A program made the position numbers and the translations under genes. From contig JAPKDK010000209.1 of NCBI GenBank assembly GCA_028872645.1, forward strand, positions 1-5,410: a stretch of 5,410 nt of DNA, read 5' to 3'. Of this stretch, positions 1-5,410 are shown piece after piece. Origin of the DNA: Verrucomicrobiota bacterium (GTDB lineage Bacteria > Verrucomicrobiota > Verrucomicrobiia > Limisphaerales > UBA1100). Below the pieces are notes generated by a model. That model made no database searches, had not been told where the DNA came from, and saw nothing but the letters and a program-made list of their open reading frames with translations. Each line of letters opens with the position of its first letter. Positions within the stretch are counted from its first letter, which is position 1.

Positions 1-1042
1 TCGTTTCTTCCGTCTCATCGCCCATATTGGACAGTCGAAACGCTTTGCCTTTGAGTTTGCCGTAGCCGCCGTCGATAAGAACCTCTTTTTCTTTCATCGC
101 GCTTTGTAACTTTGGCACATCCAGCGCCGTGCCGCCTTCGCGCGCGCCGTTGTTCAGGCACGTGAGCGAGATGGACTCGTAACCCGCTTCGGGGAAAAGC
201 GTGAAGCCGTGTTTAGCAGCCCAATCGCGGGTCATTTGGTTGGTGGCCCGATGGCGCGCGTAGCGGGCTTCTAAGCCTTCCTCGAAAAACTCGTCGAGTT
301 TGTGCGACAAGCCGTTGATGTGCGGGATACTTGGCGTGCTGGGCGTCATATTTTTCTCGGCGTTCTTTTGGAACTCGTTGAAATCAAAATAATATCCGCG
401 CGTCTTCGCTTTCGCCGCGCGTTCCAATGCGGCTTTGGAACAGGTGAATAGCGACAAGCCCGGTGGCATCGCCCACGCCTTTTGCGTGCCGGCGAGTAGC
501 ACATCAATGCCGAGGGCGTCAAATTGGATCGGCACTGCGGTCATCGAGCTGACGCTGTCGACAATGAACATTACGTCCGGATATTTTTCCTTCAGCTTCG
601 CGATGGCTTCCAGTGGGTTCATCACGCCGGTGGAGGTTTCGTTGTGGACGAGCGTGAGCGCGTCGAACTCGCCGGTGGCGAGCTTCGCGTCGATGCCCTC
701 GGGGAGAATGGGCGAGCCCCATTCCACCTGCAAACCCTCGGCGGCGATGCCGCAGCGCTCGGCCACGTTCAGCCATTTGTCGGAAAACGCGCCGCACATA
801 CAGCAGAGCAGTTTACGCTGCGCGAGATTGCGGATGGCGCCCTCCATAATGCCCCACGCGGAGGAAGTGCTGAGATAAACGAGTTGCTCGGTGTCGAGCA
901 GTTGCTGCAACTGCGGCTGGATTTTGCCGTAAAGGTTTTGGAAATCCTGACTGCGATGGCCAATCATCGGCGTCGACATCGCGCGCCAAGTGGCCTCGCT
1001 GACTTCGACCGGTCCCGGAATGTGTAGTTTCAAGTGCGCCAT
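1..1042 (-). CDS. Class V PLP-dependent aminotransferase, alanine/serine-glyoxylate type (3' end cut by window edge)
   Basis: The ATG at 1042 opens a frame that stays open to the left edge, giving 347 residues without a stop. This is a fold-type I, class V aminotransferase, a cytoplasmic enzyme that moves an amino group between an amino acid and a 2-oxo acid using pyridoxal phosphate. Visible motifs are an N-terminal HIPGPVEV (7-14), the cofactor phosphate-binding turn STSSAWGIMEGA (58-69), NETSTGV (134-140), the Asp that pairs with the pyridine nitrogen in VDSVSS (D162), the Schiff-base lysine in GTQKAW (K188), and a substrate-carboxylate arginine in FRLSNMGD (R336). Relatives run about 360 to 390 residues, so only a short tail is missing. 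The family includes alanine-glyoxylate, serine-glyoxylate and serine-pyruvate aminotransferases and some enzymes used as phosphoserine aminotransferases; substrate cannot be decided here. It begins 4 nt after the dehydrogenase stop with no clear Shine-Dalgarno, which suggests translational coupling. Confidence 0.93.
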   Translation of the reverse strand, partial: MAHLKLHIPGPVEVSEATWRAMSTPMIGHRSQDFQNLYGKIQPQLQQLLDTEQLVYLSTSSAWGIMEGAIRNLAQRKLLCCMCGAFSDKWLNVAERCGIAAEGLQVEWGSPILPEGIDAKLATGEFDALTLVHNETSTGVMNPLEAIAKLKEKYPDVMFIVDSVSSMTAVPIQFDALGIDVLLAGTQKAWAMPPGLSLFTCSKAALERAAKAKTRGYYFDFNEFQKNAEKNMTPSTPSIPHINGLSHKLDEFFEEGLEARYARHRATNQMTRDWAAKHGFTLFPEAGYESISLTCLNNGAREGGTALDVPKLQSAMKEKEVLIDGGYGKLKGKAFRLSNMGDETEET

Positions 1043-1046
1043 TTTT

Positions 1047-1817
1047 TTAACGAATATTGAGTGTGCCGCCATCGACGGGATAGGGGCAACCGGTGATGAA
1101 TGAAGCCTCGTCGCTGCACAGGAAAACGGCCATCGCTGCGACTTCCTCGGGCTGGCCCATTCGGCCGATGGGTTGGGCTTCGGAAAGTTTTTTGAACATT
1201 TCGTCCACGTTGTCCGGATAATTTTTTGCGATGAAGCCATCGACAAACGGCGTGTGAATGCGCGCGGGGAGGATGGCGTTGCAACGGATTTTAGCTTTCA
1301 GGAAATCGCGCGCCACCGCGTACGTCATCGCGAGCACCGCGCCTTTGCTGGCGGAGTAGGCAAAGCGATCGTCAATGGCCATCACGCTCACGGTGGAAGC
1401 AATGTTCACAATCGCGCCGCCGGTGGATTGCATATGCCCCACGCCGGCTTGGAGACAATTGTAAACGCCTTTCACATTCACGCTCAATACGCGGTCGAAA
1501 TCCTCCTCGGTGGTGGTGAGCACATTGCCGACGTGCGCGATGCCGGCGTTGTTAATGAGGCAATCAAGCCGCCCGCGCCCGGCCACGATGGCGTCAAACG
1601 TGGCTTTCACTTCCGCTTGATTCGCAACATCGCATTCATGCACCGCCACCACGCCGCCCGCATCGGTGATAGCCTGCACGGCGGCCGTGCCGGCCTCCGC
1701 GTTGACTTCCAGGATATCCACGCACGCGCCTTGCTTCGCGAACATTTTGGAAATCGCCAGCCCAATCCCGGAACCGCCTCCGGTGACGATTGCATTTTTG
1801 CCTTTAAGAGAAAACAC
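1047..1817 (-). CDS. Classical SDR-family NAD(P)-dependent oxidoreductase, possibly sugar or sugar-acid dehydrogenase
   Basis: A 256-residue short-chain dehydrogenase if it starts at the GTG at 1817. It has the full classical set: cofactor loop TGGGSGIG (12-19), an acidic residue at the end of strand 2 (E37 in DILEVN) that favours NAD over NADP, D63 in CDVA, NNAG (89-92), and the catalytic residues N114, S141, Y154 and K158 (YSASK). The C-terminal part has HTPFVDGF (188-195), QPIGRMGQPEEVA (215-227), LCSDEASFITG (233-243) and VDGG (248-251). I associate this combination with SDRs annotated as L-fucose or 2-keto-3-deoxy-L-fuconate dehydrogenases, but that is from memory and substrate is open. 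The frame extends upstream to a TTG at 1886 (279 residues), which would overlap the DUF1501 end by 8 nt. I prefer 1817 because SDRs normally begin just before the FSLKGKNAIVTGG strand. No start has a good ribosome binding site. Confidence 0.92.
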   Translation of the reverse strand: MFSLKGKNAIVTGGGSGIGLAISKMFAKQGACVDILEVNAEAGTAAVQAITDAGGVVAVHECDVANQAEVKATFDAIVAGRGRLDCLINNAGIAHVGNVLTTTEEDFDRVLSVNVKGVYNCLQAGVGHMQSTGGAIVNIASTVSVMAIDDRFAYSASKGAVLAMTYAVARDFLKAKIRCNAILPARIHTPFVDGFIAKNYPDNVDEMFKKLSEAQPIGRMGQPEEVAAMAVFLCSDEASFITGCPYPVDGGTLNIR

Positions 1818-1829
1818 GGCCGACACTTT

Positions 1830-1844
1830 GCGGAAGATATCCGC
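1830..1844 (-). other. Small inverted repeat upstream of the SDR start
   Basis: A perfect 5-bp inverted repeat (GCGGA, 5-nt loop, TCCGC) lies in the gap between the DUF1501 stop and the preferred SDR start, ending 12 nt before the GTG. It has no following T-run on the transcribed strand, so it does not look like an intrinsic terminator. It could be a weak RNA hairpin affecting initiation of the SDR gene, or chance. It also falls inside the coding frame if the SDR really starts at 1886. Confidence 0.2.
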
Positions 1845-1878
1845 TTGAAGCAAGTTTCTCTGTGCGTCGTGCGCGCGG

Positions 1879-3348
<1,470 letters not shown>

Positions 3349-3355
3349 CGTGTGT

Positions 3356-3360
3356 TCCTT
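3356..3360 (-). promoter_or_regulatory. Shine-Dalgarno site of the DUF1501 gene
   Basis: On the minus strand this reads AAGGA, 7 nt before the ATG at 3348. It is the only strong ribosome binding site seen in front of a start in this window and it decides the DUF1501 start. It sits in the 54-nt gap after the DUF1553 stop, so the gene can be translated independently of its upstream neighbour. Confidence 0.75.
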
Positions 3361-3402
3361 AGTTGGTTTTGAGAGTAACGGCTTTTTGGGTTTTGTCGAG
3401 TG

Positions 3403-5410
3403 CTAGTGATTAAATAAAAACGCCGGGCTGTTGATGAGTGCCCAGGCGATGTCCTGGGCGCCGATGAGGCGTTTGTTGGGGAGCTGCTTGGTGCTGAGGC
3501 CGACGGCACGGTTGAGTTCGGCCAGCTTGGGGTCGATGAGTAAGGGTGCTTGAGCGCGGGTGATCACGGCTTGATGCTCCTTGAGTTTGGGGTCGATGGG
3601 GCGCGGTTTTTTGGCGGCGACTACGGCGTTGGTGAGATTTTGCAACTGGGCGTCCTGTTTGTTGTAATAATCTTTGAGCGTTTTCTTTTGTTTAGCGTCA
3701 CGCTTATCGGCGGCTAGCGCGAGGAGGTCGGCGATGTTTTTCGGATGCCCAAAATCAACAGGCTTTTTGTTGCGCGTGATGGACCAGCGGAACTTGCCGA
3801 GTTGCCAGTTGTTGCCCATATATTCCTGCTTCATCTCCACGGTCAACAAAATCGGTCCATCAAGCTTGGGCGCAGCTTTGATTTCAAAAGAAGCTGTGTG
3901 CGGCTTATTCATTTGCGGCGCGATACCCCAGCCGTTGGCGTTGCCGGCGAGTTTGCCGTCGATGGCGGTGGCTACGGCAAAGGCGGCTTGGCTAAAATCG
4001 GCCTTGGCTTTTTCGAGCTTGAGTGGTTTGCGTTCGTTGGGTTTATCTTTGGGTGCCCAGAATAATTCCAACTCCGTGAGCACAAAATTACCATCATTGG
4101 GCGCTCGGCCGGGGCCGCCTTTGGGTAGGCGCTTGTCAGTCAATGCTTCCAGTCGTAAGCCGGTAAGACCTTTTGCGGTGGTTTCCGTAGTGAGAGAAAA
4201 TGTGTCCTTTCCAAGTTTGCCGCTCGCGAACACAACGCCGTCCTTTTCATTGGCCAGCGTGGTGCCAATTTTAGATTTTAATTCGCTAAACTCAAGCGTC
4301 TCCCATATTGTTTTGCTGGCGGGATTGGCGAGCCATACGGTGTATTGTTTGTCCAGTTTGGTTTGGTGTTCTTTTAATGCTTTCTCGGCGGCCGCGACGC
4401 GGGCGTTTTGTTCGTCGTTGAGTTTCTTCTCGCGCGGGGCAATTTCCTTTTCGTATACGGCGAGCTTGGCTTTAGCTTCGTCGAGGTTGACTTGCCGCGC
4501 GGTCTCTCGTTTTTGGGTGACCGGTTCCAATTCCTTTTCGTACGCGGCCATTTCCTTCAGCAACGCCCGATGCTCGGGCTCAATGGAATCAAGCAGTGCC
4601 ATCGCTTTGGCAATCTCTGCCTTGCGCGCGGGTCGGTTGAGGATGCGGAGGTACAGCACGTTTACGAGTTGAGCATCATCAGGTTGGTCCTTCACTAGTT
4701 TGGCGATGGCGTTGTCGGGCGCGGTGAGTGCGGCATCCACCGTGGGGCCGGTGATGAGCGCCATCACGGGGCCGAGCTGCAGGCCGTTGATGCGCTCGCA
4801 TTCGCAGGCGCTTTCACGCGCGGGACGGCCGAGGGTGCCGAGAAATCCATCGGGCAGTTTCACCCCCGCATCGGGCAATGCGGCAGCACGAGTGCCGGCG
4901 GGCACACCGGGAATTTTAGTTTTAGTGCCGGTGGTAAAATAAATCGCATCGTACAATACCTCTGCCGGAAGCCGACGGGGCAGGGCGTGCGAGTAATTGA
5001 TGCCATCATCTTCATTCCATGAATTGGTGGCAATGGAAAGTTGATAAGTACGGCTTTTGCAAATGAGCTTCACGACGTGTTGGACGTTGAACTTGCTCTT
5101 GATGAATTCCGCCGTGAGCCAGTCGAGCAGCTCGGGATTGGAAGCGGGATTGCCCGCGCGAATGTCGTCCAACGGCTCGATGATGCCCACGCCGAGAAGG
5201 TATCCCCAAAGGCGGTTCACGTAGCTGCGGGCGAAATAGCGGTTATCGGGGCTGGTAATCCACGCGGCCAACTCTTGACGGCGTGTGGCTTTTTCCTGTT
5301 TCGCGTACTTGGCCTTGAAGGGAAACTTCGGCGCGGTGACCGCACCGGTGCGGTCATGTTTAATGTCGCCATTGGGCTTGTCGAAAATTTCCTCGAACAG
5401 CGGTTTCTTG
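3403..5410 (-). CDS. DUF1549/DUF1553 (PSCyt2/PSD1-type) protein, C-terminal part (5' end cut by window edge)
   Basis: The frame is open from 5409 to a TAG at 3403, giving 668 visible residues; the start and most or all of the DUF1549 region lie off the window. A TTG at 5271 is internal, because family sequence continues upstream of it (HDRTGAVTAP, then RRQELAAW). Visible order: DUF1553 core (about 42-275) with SPDNRYFARSYVNRLWG, DDIRAGNPASNPELLDWL, CKSRTYQLS, and RESACECERINGLQLG followed by ITGPTVDAAL; a charged coiled coil (about 286-355); a beta-rich module (about 368-546) with WETLE, LRLEAL, GGPGRAPNDGNFVLTELEL and AIDGK; a second helical stretch (about 566-621); and the DUF1553 end, DIAWALINSPAFLFNH (653-668). 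Full-length members are usually exported and often have a cytochrome-c-like PSCyt1 domain at the N-terminus; that part cannot be checked here. Function is unknown. It nearly always neighbours a DUF1501 gene, as here. Confidence 0.94.
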   Translation of the reverse strand, partial: KKPLFEEIFDKPNGDIKHDRTGAVTAPKFPFKAKYAKQEKATRRQELAAWITSPDNRYFARSYVNRLWGYLLGVGIIEPLDDIRAGNPASNPELLDWLTAEFIKSKFNVQHVVKLICKSRTYQLSIATNSWNEDDGINYSHALPRRLPAEVLYDAIYFTTGTKTKIPGVPAGTRAAALPDAGVKLPDGFLGTLGRPARESACECERINGLQLGPVMALITGPTVDAALTAPDNAIAKLVKDQPDDAQLVNVLYLRILNRPARKAEIAKAMALLDSIEPEHRALLKEMAAYEKELEPVTQKRETARQVNLDEAKAKLAVYEKEIAPREKKLNDEQNARVAAAEKALKEHQTKLDKQYTVWLANPASKTIWETLEFSELKSKIGTTLANEKDGVVFASGKLGKDTFSLTTETTAKGLTGLRLEALTDKRLPKGGPGRAPNDGNFVLTELELFWAPKDKPNERKPLKLEKAKADFSQAAFAVATAIDGKLAGNANGWGIAPQMNKPHTASFEIKAAPKLDGPILLTVEMKQEYMGNNWQLGKFRWSITRNKKPVDFGHPKNIADLLALAADKRDAKQKKTLKDYYNKQDAQLQNLTNAVVAAKKPRPIDPKLKEHQAVITRAQAPLLIDPKLAELNRAVGLSTKQLPNKRLIGAQDIAWALINSPAFLFNH

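Noticed and set aside
435..1027. Two overlapping plus-strand open frames opposite the aminotransferase
   Set aside because: Both are low-information translations antisense to the catalytic core of the aminotransferase.
1040..1050. Programmed slippage on the seven-A run fusing the SDR and the aminotransferase
   Set aside because: The SDR stop TAA begins before most of the run, so slippage on it would not bypass the stop; simple reinitiation explains the arrangement.
3349..3402. Possible promoter in the gap before the DUF1501 gene (TCGACA, 16 nt, TACTCT on the minus strand)
   Set aside because: The -10-like element matches consensus at only three of six positions, and DUF1501 genes normally follow the DUF1553 gene in one transcript.
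3674..4672. Plus-strand open frame of 332 codons opposite the DUF1553 gene
   Set aside because: Its product is Ser/Leu/Ala-rich with no recognisable family. It lies wholly antisense to well-conserved DUF1553 sequence and its length is explained by the codon bias of the real gene.

Overview
This window carries four genes, all on the minus strand and closely spaced, so it reads right to left as one probable transcription unit. Two are cut by the window edges. The organism is most likely a PVC-group bacterium, with Verrucomicrobiota favoured over Planctomycetota. The reason is the adjacent DUF1549/DUF1553 (PSCyt2/PSD1-type) and DUF1501 proteins, a pair that is abundant in those phyla and uncommon elsewhere. 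The DUF1501 N-terminus (MIRIPGQRGKDLCD...HLGMTRRD) also looks like the versions I recall from Verrucomicrobiota. The DNA is moderately GC-rich by eye, and I saw no compositional break.

Layout in transcription order: (1) positions 5409 to 3403, the C-terminal 668 residues of a large DUF1549/DUF1553 protein, whose 5' part lies beyond the right edge; (2) a 54-nt gap with a good ribosome binding site; (3) 3348 to 1879, a complete 489-residue DUF1501 protein with a twin-arginine export signal and an alkaline-phosphatase-like fold; (4) a 61-nt gap; (5) 1817 to 1047, a classical short-chain dehydrogenase with a probable GTG start; (6) a 4-nt gap; (7) 1042 to 1, a class V PLP-dependent aminotransferase of the alanine/serine-glyoxylate type, complete at its start and cut by the left edge about 20 to 40 residues before its expected end. 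No non-coding stretch exceeds about 60 nt. I saw no RNA gene, mobile element, CRISPR array or convincing terminator.

Functionally the window joins two probably exported proteins of unsolved function (the DUF1553 and DUF1501 pair) to two cytoplasmic enzymes of small-molecule metabolism. Whether all four act together is unproven. The pair may process an extracellular or periplasmic substrate, and the dehydrogenase has C-terminal motifs resembling sugar or sugar-acid dehydrogenases of the L-fucose type. The aminotransferase may instead belong to serine or glyoxylate metabolism. I did not find a clearly new system. The most unusual items are the composite domain inserted in the DUF1553 protein and the mixed gene content of the cluster.
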